64,000 nt of DNA from Viscum album (Eukaryota > Streptophyta > Magnoliopsida > Santalales > Viscaceae). Shown here one piece after another: positions 9,829 to 23,600 of this stretch (position 1 is the stretch's first letter; every line of letters starts with the position of its first letter). The DNA is taken from positions 1,150,192,050-1,150,256,049 of the forward strand of contig OY728165.1 in assembly GCA_963277665.1 (NCBI GenBank), written 5' to 3'. The notes beneath the pieces were generated by a model that was not told the origin of the DNA, did not search any database, and was given only the letters and a program-made list of their open reading frames with translations. A program made the position numbers and the translations under genes.

Positions 9829-12700
9829 TATAACACCCCAATATTTTACAATATGTATCTTCTTAAATAAATTCAATTCATTTGATTTTTTATACCACAT
9901 AATTGAATATTGATATATAATTAAATAGTAACATGACAATTGTAATATCAATGAGACCATTAGAAATATTAATATGACCCATAAAATAGAAACCATACCT
10001 CAAAAATTATAGATAAAATTTATGTTTATTAGGAATTAAAATTTGATGTATATATAACATGGAGAAGTAAATAAATTTGTCAAAAATGATTAATTGTGTG
10101 TTGATATTTTTGTGATATGTAAATTTATATTTTTAATTTAATAATATATATAATAAATTAGAAGAATATTTATTTTAATAAAATAGAATAATAATTTAAT
10201 ATTACTTTTAAATTTTGTATAATATAATTTTATGAAACATTAATTAATTTATCAATGTGTCATAAAAGAAGTTATAATTTTAAAAAAAAAATCATTTAAA
10301 TGATTAATTTAATTAAAATTAAAATTTATGTTATTTAGAATTTTTTTTTGAAAAATAATCCCATTTTTATTATTTTTTTAGAAAAATGGTTAGGGAAATT
10401 TTTGGATATTTTCTAAAATTGTTTAATTTTTGGTGAATAATGAAATACAGTAATATATATTATAGGATAAATACTTAATTATTTATTCGTACAGGATATA
10501 TATATTATTTAAGTTGCATTGATTTGAACTCACATGGACAATTTATTATATTTAGTCATAAGAATCAATTCTATTCTTAATCTCAAGCCCAAATAATATT
10601 AATGAAAAAAATAATAAAAAAACACACCTCTCATCCACTAAAAATACCACCCCTCACCATTACTTCTCCTCACACATTATATGCCTTGATGCTCATAAAA
10701 TTTCTACCCAATCCTCTTCCCATGATTTTTATACATGTCCAGGAGTATTTGGTCTAACTAGATTACCAATCCCAAGTCCCTTTAGGAGGTTCTCAATGAC
10801 AAGAATTCCATAAGTAAAATATTATTTTCATTTTCCTTTATATTTTCAAAAAATTTATTTAATTTTCTTATCCTTACTCACCTACCCTATACAACGGGAC
10901 ATGATATCAAAAATATAATACATATTATGGAATTTTATTTTATTAATGCTATATCAATAGTCAATTATATTCATCTCTTCTTTTATTGTAAAAAAATGAA
11001 AACATTGTCTGTGAGGTGCTGATATACCACGTTTGTGGATGAAGATCTTCCAATTTTAATTTATACCTACACGGATGGTCATAAAACCATTATTTTGGAT
11101 ACATTTTATTTTATTTCAAAAATTATAAGTTAAATTTTTTTCAATAAAAATTATATATGAATTATATTAATTTATAAAACAAAACTAGTTCGTGATAATT
11201 GAAATAGAAAACATAATCTAAATAGTTATCATTAATGTTTTATGTATTGAAACATTTAAATATATATAAAAATGATATATAAGATAAGTTAATATTCAAA
11301 ATATTATTAATAACCTATAATTTCAGTTCAATATTGCTATTTATATTTTAAAAGATCGTTCATGCATGTATAAAAGTAAACCAATAATCAAAAACAAGGA
11401 AATGACTGCTCTCAAATGACAAAATCGAATCTTATAACTCATAAAAAATTCAATAAATTGACATCATAAAATTATAATAAATCAAATACATGTTTAATAT
11501 GTAATGAATTAACTTATTAGTGAATATAATTGAATTTTTATGGATACTAGGTATATTTTCAAAACACATTGAAACATAAGGAATGGGATTATCCTAGAAT
11601 TTATATTTTTCATTCATGTTACACATTATCTCTCTTTAACATAATATAATTCTTAATTAATATTATGTACTTTTCAAAAATTCTATGTGTATTTCCAAAT
11701 AATGTGTAAGTAGCCGAATTCTTCTTTCTCTGATGGGGAAATATTTTTTTTAATATTCATTTTGAATACCTCTAAATAAGCATGCCTGATTTAACAAAAC
11801 TTCCCAATTTCAATCTATTTTCATTCACACTACCTAAAATTTTGTATTCCCCCAATATTTTATAAAACAACCATTTTAATGATTAAAAACTATATTTTAT
11901 CATTTCTGGTTTTAAGCATACAATTACTTTTTTACATTTAAATAATCTTTAAAATTTTACATTAAAACACACTAAAGTGGATCATTTATAATGTTTCTTA
12001 ATTTTTTTAATTCTTTTCTATTATGTTGGATATAAATTATAAGGATCTATACATAATTTTCCTTATTAATGTTCAAGTAAGATTTAAATCCTTTATCTCA
12101 AGGAAACCATTATGATATTCTCTTTAGTTAATTCTTAATCACCACTTATTCCATGTGTGTCTAGTATGTATACTTTCCTTTTATTTATGATCATCATTCA
12201 TTAAATATTTCATTAAATATCCATATTTCATATATCATAGATATCATTACTGTCTTATGCATATACAATTTTTATAAAAAATGTTTCCTTTTAATGTTTT
12301 TATTTAAATTAATCTATGTATGAAGGTTTATTTGGACTTGCAGTGATGGGTGGGCCCAGTTATAGATAGCCCCTCGATGCATCGACAAGTATAATGAGAC
12401 AAAATAGTTAGTGAAAACCCTTCATGTTTGTTTTAAAGAAGATTTAAATAAATTTTTACGAGCACACTTCAACTGTCTTGATGGTATAATAGTTCATGTT
12501 CCAGATGCATTATATCAAATGAATAAAATTTTTCTTCATTTAGTAATAAGATATTACATTCTCTGAGGTTTTTATTGTGATTAAATCCATTGTTATATTT
12601 TCATTCTCATTATATTGATGGATTTTTTTTATATTATTTACTTTTCCATAAGGGACATTACTTTTTCAATTTTCATCACATATTATTTTTTTATATAACA
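9829..12700 (+). repeat. 3' LTR of element E (decayed, right end uncertain)
   Basis: It starts TATAACACCCCAATATTTT, one step from the canonical TGTAACACCCC. Inside are a remnant of the LTR hairpin (GTTCATGCATGTATA near 11352) and the 12-bp palindrome TCGATGCATCGA (12374-12385), in the context CCTC...AAGTATAATGAGAC that aligns with the palindrome context of the gag-only LTR. The right boundary could be the CTCTACA near 12698-12705 or lie up to 200 bases further on; I could not fix it. Confidence 0.6.
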
Positions 12701-14055
12701 CTCTACAAGACATTGATCTCATCCTCTTATTTTTGTCCTTCCTAGTCTATGACTATGATATATTATAAATAGTGATAATAAGAATTTTATTTCAGTTGTT
12801 ATGATTTATGTTTAATTACCAATATAATAAGGTAACCATGTATGTATCATGTTTTTCATGAATACAAAATGGATTAATACTCTGGGATGTGATCTATTGT
12901 ATCTATGCCAATATAATCATATGAACACAAACTGTGGGCTATGGGGGTAAGGTTTATTAACAGGTTGATGTTGCTCTGAATTTCATACACCATTCCAGTA
13001 TAGCATTGATGATGAATTAAAAACATCCAATTATACTAGATTTTTTAGAATATGTATATTAAAAAATAGAGGACGCGGTATAGATCATTTATTTTTCAAA
13101 TAAATATTCATCTATCTATACATGTGAGGATTAAATATACACTGATGGATGGTGTGGAAAGGAAAAAATAGAAAATATTACCTTAATTTCAATCATGATT
13201 TTAATATAATGATATGATTTGGGAATTATGAATGTGTTTCATCCAAACTAGGGTTAATTAAAATTGGTAGTATGTATCCAATATTTCATTATTCTCTAAT
13301 CATATTTGATGTATTATGTTGTATATAAACCTAAAAGAGTATTTCTTTTGGGTAAAAATTTAGGATATATTGTTGAATTTCAATCTCGATGCTTTGGATG
13401 AAACTAATTTAATGATGGTAGATAATTATAAATATATTTTTCATCTATTTCCCATACCTTAATGTAATTGGGAATATTTTATAATTGATTTCATTATAGG
13501 AATCACAAAAACATAAAAAGGTAATAATTATATTAAGTTTATAGTACATTTCCTAACTAATCACAACACATTATTTAAATTTGAGAATATTTCTCTCTTG
13601 ATCATCTTATAATGCTATACAATAATGATGTCGTAATATTACACAATGCACCATATTATGTTGTATCTTATTAGGACCTAATGTTTACAATGATGTTATA
13701 ATGACTTAATTAGTAGAATCTAGATAGATAGTTATGAATCAATACTAAATAAAATTCCAAGACATATGGTCATATACAGAGGTCTATTATAATCATAGGG
13801 GATATGCTCAGATCTTATTCAATTGATATAAAAGTTGTATGGTATCAACACCTTCATCTCATCTCGTATTCATTAAAAAAATAATTTTCAAAACAATTTA
13901 GATGGATTCATTTAGATCCTTCTATTTATGGATGTGAAAGAACACAAATTTTCCATGATACTATTTGACTAAGAAATATATTGGGACTATAGATAATTAA
14001 GGTAATGGATGTGATGGTAAGAGGAATTCAGAAACACTTATAGATAGCTCAATGC
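12701..14055. other. AT-rich region, nothing recognised
   Basis: No convincing protein motif in either strand. By position it may hold the decayed upstream integrase of the remnant at 14060, but I could not align it. Confidence 0.4.
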
Positions 14056-14059
14056 CAAT

Positions 14060-14510
14060 AGAAATGTTATACATAAAAAAATCCTTGAGATATAGAGTTC
14101 AAAACTACTGATAAGGTATTTCTTAGAATATTTCATTGTATAAGGATATGATTTATATTAAAAAAATTGATGTTTAATATAAGATATATCAGTCCCTCCA
14201 AAATTATAGATCGAGTTGGGACAATATATCATCACATAGAACTACAAAACAAATTATCTCAAGTTGATGATGTGTTCCATATATCTCTCCTAAGGAAGTA
14301 CACACCCAACAATTATAATTTAATACACTCAATGGTCATACCACTAGTGAAAGATATCGCATATGAGTAAGAACATGTGGATATTACGAATAATAAGAAT
14401 TATGTTCTGTGAAACAAGACCACTCCCCTAGTCAATGTTTTGTGGGTAAACCATAAATTAGAATAAGTTACGTGGGTAAGTTTGGATGTAATGAAACTAA
14501 AATATTTAAA
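14060..14510 (+). pseudogene. Integrase C-terminus and chromodomain remnant, element E-prime
   Basis: Reading the plus strand: DIEFKTTDKVFLRIF (14090s), then SPSKIIDRVG, VDDVFHISLLRKYTP, and after a stop NKTTPLVNVLWVNHKLE and VTWVSLDVMK. The order matches integrase LEFEVGDKVFL..., GPFEILDRVG, VHDVFHVSLLRKY and the chromodomain NKTIPLVKVLW...ATWE. Stops at the usual R of VLRN and elsewhere mark it as dead. It is followed 60 bases later by an LTR start. Confidence 0.85.
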
Positions 14511-14569
14511 ACTATTTCTATTAGAGTGAAATAATTTCATAGGATAAATAAAATATAATATGTGTTGAA

Positions 14570-17523
14570 TTTAACAGAGAGATAATTTTTTGATATATAT
14601 ATAAATAATTATTTTTCCTCGATTTCTTTTGAAAAATGAAAACCCATGACTAAATAAATAGTAATTTAGTATACCATTTTAAGTATCCATTAAATTTTTG
14701 GTCGGAATATGAATAACAGATATTCAAAAAAAATATTATTATATTAAATAAATTAAATATATAAATACTCAATTTACAGTAAATAATTCATATGGTTAAA
14801 AATATTTCTCCAAAAATGTGTTTTATTCATTATTCTAATAAAATAATTTAGTTAATTTCTCTTGATTATAAAAAATTTAACTAATAAATATATTCATTTG
14901 TAAAATCAACAATTAATAATTATTTTAGAGTTATTTTTTGATAATTTCTTGAAAATAATAATGTTTTAAAGAATAGTGGAAAATGTTTTTTAATTCAACA
15001 ATATATAGTGTTCTGTTCTTTTTTAGAATATATTTCAATCTAATATCCATTTTTATATAATATGAATAATCCAATTATGTTCATTGGAATCAATTTTATT
15101 CATGAATTTGAAATAAAAACTTTTTTTACAAAAAAAGGTAATTTTTATGAAAAAAAGAGTTTTTTATTTTTATATGAATATTATTCATATCTTAATATCT
15201 AAAATTTAATAAAATTAAATCTTGAAAAATATATTCTATATTTATAATTAGGCGGTCCATATTTGTTAAATATGTCACATTTTTATTTCATTATAAATAG
15301 TAACCATAATGAATTTTTAATACCACAATAAAGATAAAATTCGTTAATTGTGGTTAAAACTAATATGATATGGTCTCAAAATCCTTCCAATATATTCCTA
15401 TATCCTATTTTATGAGTGAAGTTTTTCCATGTTTATCCAGTTTCCAAAAATATGGAAACGTTGGGATTTTGTTCCTAATTTTTATGTTTATAAAATTTAT
15501 AGAAAATACGAAATTAAAAATACTAGCCCCTTGAATTAAATATCTAATATAATTTATTATATTTTTAAAAATAGTTTATTTAAATTTATAATTTTTTATA
15601 TTAACTATAAATATATTAAATTTATCATTTTAATTTATTTATTATTATTAATAATTCGATAATTAACCTAACTTCATATGTAATGTTTATAAAGTATTTA
15701 ATCAATTTATAGAAAAATAAAATAAATGATTTTAAATCATATAATAGTAAGATATTTTAGATGAATAGTTATTTTACATGAATTATTTGAAATATAAAAA
15801 ATATTGGATATGTTTGAATAGTTTATATTAAAATTAAATTTTGGTCATGCACTTCTTAAAATTAAATTTGGTGAATAGTGTTAAAATTGAAACAATAATA
15901 TGTTATAAAAAATGATATTTTATTAAATTTCATATGAAATAATAAGAATCATGAAGTTGGATATTTATGATGTGAAAATAAAAACAAATTCATCCCTTTT
16001 AAATTTATTATCTAATTGTAATATTATAATTAAAATTATAAACATTTAAGTGTTAAAATGACGTACCTCTGGTTAATGATTAGATTGGGAAAAATGTGTT
16101 AAACAAAATTATGTTGTTTAAACTAGTACCCAAGCATAATTCTATTATATGATTTCATTTCAACCGAATCCAAATTCATCATAAAATAATTATCCTTTTG
16201 ATAATAAATTTATTCTATTTTAATATTTTATGTAGTTCTATGTGTACATCTCCACTCACTTATTGAAGTTAACCTCCTCTCATAACTTCCTCACACATTT
16301 TGAGATATATAAATCATCCAATACCATCCATATTACCTTTTAGTGTTACTTTTTCACATCTTAGTGCCTCTTGTATTTCCAACATAAAATCATTTCGAGG
16401 CATAACATTTAATCATGATGATGTTTGTCAACAAAGTGGTATAACTCTTATCCAAGTGTTTACTAATTAATTTATTCATTATGCCTCCTTTAAATTCATG
16501 GTACCTATTCCAAAAAAATGAGATAACTTAATTAAATTATATTAATTTTTATTATGATAATGGACCAAACATTTTCTTTCTTTTATCACCAATTAGAAAA
16601 TGGAAATGTTGCTCATGCATATGTGTAGACTTCCTCTTCCATGAAGCGATGTGATTAATTTTTCATTTCCATTTTACTAGAATGATGATAAAGATATATT
16701 TATTGAATTTATATTATATATATTATAGGAAAATAATCTTATAATAATTAATTATTATATAACATAGTTTTGTTCCATCAGTTGAAATTTGAAAATAACC
16801 ATCATGCATACATACGACATATCATCTCCATGAAGGGGGTAATTAATTTTTTATCTATACCTTTACTAAAAGAATATAAATATATAAATATAATTAAATA
16901 TATGATATTTATATAATTTTTAACAATTTTAATATTTTGGAACCATGATCATATTCTAACTATTTGGACATTCCAACCAAAACATGCATGAGAAACAAAG
17001 TAGTTGTCACATGAAACATCATTTTTTGTAGAAAATTATTAATAAATGGTTTAAAATATGTTGTAAATAAATCTTATGTGGTATTATATATATATACATA
17101 TATAGTTTTGGAATAAAATTATAATAAGTATAGATTTATTATATAGTTTTTTCATATGGGTTTGAAGTGAGAAAATAGATGAGGTAAGGTATTTATATCT
17201 CAATAAAATTCTATTCAGGATAGTTTATACTGGAATTTTCATCGAGTAATTATATAATACTTATATAATAAATAAAATTTATTTTTATTATACTCTTCTT
17301 ATTTCTATATAATTCATTTTTTCTCTCATTTTCATCACATAAAATACTCTAGAGGACCAATAGTTTTTAAGGAAAAGAAAACATTATTTACTATTTTGTT
17401 GGAAATATTTTTCATCCTTGTCCATGTTTTTGAAAAATGTGTTAAAGAATTTTTTATATTCTATTATTATTGATTAATGTTTCTTTTACCCATTATTGAT
17501 TTATTAAATAATTGTTCCAAAAT
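14570..17523 (+). repeat. LTR of element E-prime, left part
   Basis: It begins TTTAACAGAGAGATAATTTTTTG, which aligns with the E LTR start. Three plus-sense LTR hairpin relics occur at about 16611-16652, 16800-16836 and 16978-17022, at distances from the LTR start (about 2.05, 2.23 and 2.41 kb) close to those in the gag-only LTR. Element D interrupts it after 17523; the remainder is 39163-40467. The rejoined length of about 4.25 kb agrees with the 4216-bp gag-only LTR. Confidence 0.7.
16611..17022 (+). other. Decayed LTR hairpin triplet in E-prime
   Basis: Three sites about 185 bases apart: GCTCATG...CATGAAGC (near 16611), ATCATGCATACATACGAC...CTCCATGA (near 16800) and ACATGCATGAG...CACATGA (near 16978). 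Loops match the complement of the GAGACGGTA..GTACGTACG loop with many transitions. Confidence 0.6.
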
Positions 17524-20282
17524 TATAGATATCCTACTTTTCAAACATGATTATTAAAGGTTTTTAATGATAAAAAATATTAAAGTGTTACAAAACTATG
17601 ATCTAAATGTTTATTGTCTTGGAAAAATTCTGAAAATTCAAAAAAAAAATACAAAATTACAAGTAATAATTATTAAATTCCTTTTGGGTGTACATCAAAA
17701 TAACAGGTGAGCTAAAAGCATGTTAAGTGGATGAATAAGAGATGTGAAGTAAGAGTGAGCATTAAAATCAACATCCTAAAATAAGATAAGTTCATCATCC
17801 TATTCATGATAAGAATCATTAGATAAAGGAAAGGAAGGTGTAAATTAATACAAATGAAACATCATGTATTAGTTTTAAACTACCACACAAATTTGTGAAT
17901 AAATATAACATCATGTACATGTATAAAATATATTAATTGTCACAAAATCATCCTTATATCAAAATCTAGCATGATGCTCATAAATATTTCACATTTTCTC
18001 ATGAGATAAGTCATATTACCCAATGCATTGGGGAACTATATAATTTCAGGAGAACATTCCACATCATAACATTTACGTAATCATGCATGCCAGATAAAAC
18101 ATATAAAAAATCAATAAAATAATACATTGAAAGGAAATAGAGTTCATGAAAAAATAATAAATCATTCTTTCATTAATAAACATTAAGTTTACCAAAATAA
18201 AAATGGAATAAAATACTTTGTGTAAGAATCATCAATCTTGAGTGGAGAATAAACAATCTCAAGAGAAGTAAAATATGTGTTTTTAGAAATATTTTTTTGT
18301 AAAAATGATTTATTGTAAAAAAATCATATTCAAAGTATGAATATCCTATTATATTAAACGGGAGAAAAAAGAAAATATATTTTAGTTATGTTAAATAACA
18401 TACACATTGAAATTTTTCATAAAATTGGAATAACCCATAGAAATAAAATTTGGATTGAGAATACACTTACCATATGTATAAATACTATAATCACATTAAT
18501 TTTCTAGATAATAAAATTAGATTCATTAATTAATAATTCCATAAACTATAATAAATGTATTTTATTCCTTATAATTTTATTAAATTAATTTATGGTCATT
18601 ATGATGTGTTATAATCTTCTATTCCATCATCTTTAGAGTGTTTGTTTTGTTGGTTTTCTTGATCGGTTTTCTTGTATAAATGTACATAAGCTCATGTACG
18701 ATGAGGATAATTCTATAAAATTGAGATTTAACGTTATTAACTAAATTAATTATGATTAAATGATCTTAATTTTAATTTAGTTGTATATATGAAGATTAAT
18801 CATTATATAAATAGTTTATGAAAATTATTCAATTTATTTTAGAGAATATTATGACCATGGTTAGCTATATCATCATGTTTATATATATATATAGGTTCTA
18901 TAAAATTATAAAAATTATAATATTTATAATAAAATATTATTTAAACATAATAAAATTTTTATGACTTTCCTTGAAGGAAGTACTCGAAAATGAAAATTCA
19001 TTATTCATGGGGGTGGTAATGTGACGCACCATGGATGATATTTTAATTTATTGAAAAAAAGGAAAATAGTAGATATTTGAAGATGAATTATTCCATTCAA
19101 ATAATAAAATTATAGTATATAAAATTTAAAAGATTTTTTCTTCCACATGGGTAAATTGATGTGAGGATATGATAAGAAAAGAAATTAATTAGAAAATAAA
19201 TTAAAATAAAAAGAAAGAGGATATTACCTATAGAATTTCTCTTCATTGAGAACCTCCTTAGGGGAAGGCATTTGGTCTCTGAATGTGATCAAGGGATCCT
19301 AGACATGGGGGAGGGGATTTGGAAAAATATTTGGAATAGCTTTGTCAGGCATTAAGGCTTCAAAGGTGCAAGGAGAAGCGGTGGGGGTGGTAATTTGGGG
19401 TGGAGGGAGAGGGATGTTTTCTGATTATTTTATTCAGTAGTGTATTATTTTGGATCAAGATAATGAATAGTATGAACCTCATAAATAAATATATTAAAAT
19501 AATTAAGTATAGTTTGAAATTTTGGTATTACATCATCTTTACATCAATAATGACTTGAAAATTAATGTATCAAGATTTTATAATAAATTATTGTATTTAC
19601 TACTCTCTAAAATTAAAAGTATTTTAGAAACATCAAAAAAATCACCCAACACATATTTTGATGTTTTAAATTTAAAAATGAACTCTATTTTATGAAATTA
19701 ATTATCAATATATGTGATAATTATTTTTTAAATAAAATAATCATTCAATAGAAAAATACTAATTTTAAAATTATAAATGATTTTATGATGTGTTCAAAAT
19801 TTAATTAATGTTTCATAAAATTATATTATAATCATAAAACGCCTAAATATTAATTTCTTTATTTTTTGGAAAATAAATTTTATTTTAAATAATTATATTA
19901 ACTGTAAAATTGTAAATAAACATTTATATTGTATTAAAAAACAAAACCTAATATATCATTTCAAAAACATTTTTCAATATATACTATGATATAACTATAT
20001 CATATTTTCATTTCTAATATGCTTAAATTTACAAATACATTCATAGGTGAGATTATTATTCTATATTCTAGACTATTATTCATAAGGGTTATATTACTAT
20101 AATATAGATCATGTTTCTATTTCATTAGTATTTATTTCATAAATTCTAGAAATACATCTTATTCCATTCATTATACACTTAAAGATTTTGTATTCTATTC
20201 TCCATGTGATTTTATGTGATTTATACTATTTGGAATTCATAGAAGAAGGGAGTTTCTATTTATAAAATTATGGGATGTTACT
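17524..20282 (-). repeat. 3' LTR of element D
   Basis: Right end TGGGATGTTACT is the complement of a TGTAACATCCC-type start. It contains the palindrome CCAATGCATTGG (18020-18031), a hairpin-like GGGGGTGGTAATGTGACGCACC segment near 19011-19032, and a block at 19228-19330 (GAGAACCTCCTTAGGGGAAGG) that aligns with 1030-1080 of the gag-only LTR. This shows D and the gag-only element belong to related families. Confidence 0.75.
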
Positions 20283-20340
20283 TTCATCCCACATATGAAA
20301 TTATTCCCTAAAAATTTCATTTTAGAAACTATGGTGAAAT

Positions 20341-23300
20341 CAAGTGGGGGTGCTTCTCCTTCATAGCTTACTCCAGTTTTCATATTCCCTCTTCAAATTT
20401 TTGGTTTTTCCATATTACTTTGATCAGGTGAGTAGTCTGGTTACATTGAACATTATTTATATGGTTTATATCTTCACTGGATGCTCCTCCTAAGAGTGAT
20501 CATTTTCCAAATGTACCACCTCTGAAGTCAGTACATGTGAGAGGTCTGGTATGTACATCCTCAAGATGAATACACGGAATACATCTTGTACATGAGTCGT
20601 GGTTGGTGGAAGTCTTATTCAATAAGCCACAACTCTAATACGGAAAAAAATATTGAAGTGGCTGATGTACCTAGTACATAGCTCTCCCTTCTTCCCAAAT
20701 CTTAAAATCGACATTCATAGAGATATATAGAGGAATATCATATCTAAATTCTCATCATCTTGGTCCTACGAATTATTTTTTTGTTGATATATTTTGCCGA
20801 TATTTGGCTACCTTGATATGATGCTGAATTATTTTGACCTTTTACACCATTTTTTCATCCATTTAGTGTTCTAGAAGCTTATATTCACTAATATCATCCC
20901 AACATGTTGGTGTTCTACTTCATTTCCCATAATGGTCTTCCTATGGATCCATTATGATTCTCGAGTAGAAAATATATTTATAGGAGAACTCAACCAGAGA
21001 AGATGTTGGTGACATATTTCATTAATGTCCATAGAACATACCCTCAACCTATCTTACAATTTCTAAAATGTTTACTCCATTTGAAAACCAGTTTGGTGAT
21101 GATAAGACGTACTCATGTTCAGCTTAGTTTTTAGAGAATTATTGAGACTTCTCCCGATCATCGATTTGGATATTTGGTCTTTATCATAAACAATCGATAT
21201 TTTAATTTCGTGATGCCTTACCACTTCTCTGATATATATCCCTGACAGTTGATCTAGTGAGAGGTCATCTAATATTGTTATAAAGAGTTATATATTTTTA
21301 AGACAATCCAAAACAACCCATAATGCATTGTTTCCTTTATATTCCTTTAGAGTTCCAGCGATAATGTACAAGGTGATTTTTTCCCAAATCCATATTGTTA
21401 TGGGTAATGGTTCCATCATCCCATTATAATTTAGTCATCAATACTATACATTTTGACATACTAGGATCCTTTATGTATTTTATGTGATCTCTTTCATCAT
21501 ATTTTCCAAAAAATAGTTCTCTTAGAGATCTCAATACATATTTGTTCTCCTGTGTTAATAAGGAATGTTGAGATATTTTTTTATTAAGAAGATCCATCTT
21601 TATCTCTGGATTTTATGGTACACATAGTTGTGACCCAAATATTAAAACTCCTTTATCATGAATTTTTAACTCTGAGGATTTCCCCTTTTTAGTAGCTTCC
21701 ACCATATTCTAAACATCCACATCAATTATTTGAGAATCCTTTATTCTCTCTATGAGGGATGGATGAGAAATCTTAATAGAAAGGATTGAGGCTATTCCTT
21801 CTGAAATAATTCCATTGTACATCCATTAAAAATATAAATAGATTAGGACCTTCTCAGTTATCATAATTGATAATGGTGTATGATCCTTTCAACATAGAGA
21901 ATCTTCCATTATATTCACTTTTCCAAGATTTTAGTGGATTGAGAACTCATAATCTCTATGAGAGATGTCCATCTTCATCGGTGAATATTATTTTTATTAA
22001 GTTAGAATATATATTTGAAGAACAAAGGATCAGTATATATTTAACACTTCTACCCATATAGATAATACTTCTATATTTTTAATGTGAAGATCATAACTTC
22101 CAACTCTATATCTTCTGTGGGATTTATTTTCTCATGAACTTTCATTGTCCTTGGGGTGTAGGCTATCAATTTTTAATTTTTTGTAAGTAAAAATCCTATG
22201 AAACTATTTTATGAATCACTTTATACCATAAAGGGTTCCCCACGAATTATATGTGTGAGTGATGGAGTAGTGATAGGCCTCCTCTTAACTATTTCAAGCA
22301 TTCTTCACATTCACATGTCGAGACAAACTTTTATCCCATCTGATTCATTTTGAATAGTGGGTTTGAAAATATTGATATTTTATTCTCAAATCTCTACCAG
22401 TAACTATATATAACAACAAAACTATGAATCTCCATGATAGATGTTGGCATAGACCACTCTTCTTTTTTCCTTTTCCTTAGAAGGGTCCACAGATTTTTTT
22501 TGTTGGTGATAACATGCCCCAAAAATGATACTTCCTAAAACTAGAACTCAAAATTAAAATTCATTTTATATGGATTTTTTCCTTCATAAAGTATTTATCA
22601 CAGTAGTCAAATTCTCCTCATGTACCACTTTTGACATAGAGTATATCAGAATATCATCAATAAATATTCCAACATACTTTTCTAGGTAATATCTAAATAC
22701 TATATTCACTATGTCAATGACCATTTTTTGGGAATTAATTAGTCCCTAGTTCATCACTATGAATACATATTTTCCATACATAATTCTAAATTCAGTCTTG
22801 GAAATATCTTCATTCATCACCTTTAATTGGTGCTATCTTGACCAAAGATCCACCTTTTCAAAATACGTGGCCCAGCATAGTTTATTGAACATGTCATCTA
22901 TATTTTTTGGCATAGTTTTTCTTCTTCATGATTTTGTTGATATAATGATAATCAATGAAGAGAAACCTAGATCCATCCTTCCTCATGATGAAGAGGGGTC
23001 ACACATCCCATGGTGAAGTACTCGGGCTTATAAAACATTGTATTGATTATCCTATATATTCTTATTCATTTCATCCAACTAAAAGGTTCCCATTATATAA
23101 CTTCTATTTAACATAGGAAGAGATCCAAGAATATTCTCAAATTAGAAATCAACCTATTTGTTAGGATGAATACTAAGAAATTATTTAGGAATCACATTAG
23201 TGTAGTCCATCATAATGGGAATTTCATTGAGAATGATTCTCTCATTTTTCATATTCATTTGTTCTAGATATGATTTCTTATAAGTTAATAACATCCATAT

Positions 23301-23600
23301 GTGATATGATAGATCCAAATAAGATTCATCCTTATCCTTAAACTAGTTAAGAATTGGAATATGACTCGATATGTGAAGAGTGTTCTCCCTTTCCTTATAT
23401 TTTATGATGGATTTATAAAAGGATATTTGATCCACACCCAATATAGAATCAATCTCCATCTATGGAAGTAAAATAATATTTTCAAGGAGGATGAGTCTAG
23501 AATCATTAGATTGGGATGAGTTATATACTTAGGGTGCAATAATTTCCCCATTTTTTACTATCAAATATTACTCAAAATCCATATTTTGAGGTGGTGATTA
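20341..23600 (-). pseudogene. pol remnant of element D
   Basis: Minus-strand motifs in element order: a split protease end at 23595-23480; an RT stretch FIDYHYINKI near 22960; the RT active site GIFIDDILIYSM with both aspartates (codons in 22653-22658); RNase H pieces YTPRTMKVHEKINPTEDIELE and KYYLYG near 22100-22250; integrase pieces; HVQDVF and ..PDLSHVL near 20540-20600; a chromodomain end KVIWKNQKFEE...MKEKHPHL finishing near 20341. The frame changes repeatedly and stops are frequent, so no enzyme can be made. After the chromodomain, the pre-polypurine motif degenerates to ATTTTTAGGGAATAATTTC before the LTR. Confidence 0.8.
23596..23600 (+). repeat. Target-site duplication of F, left (GATTA)
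   Basis: GATTA here pairs with GCTTA at 34895-34899 (4 of 5 identical). The homologous place in element C lacks the insertion and has the same spacing once one copy is removed. Confidence 0.75.
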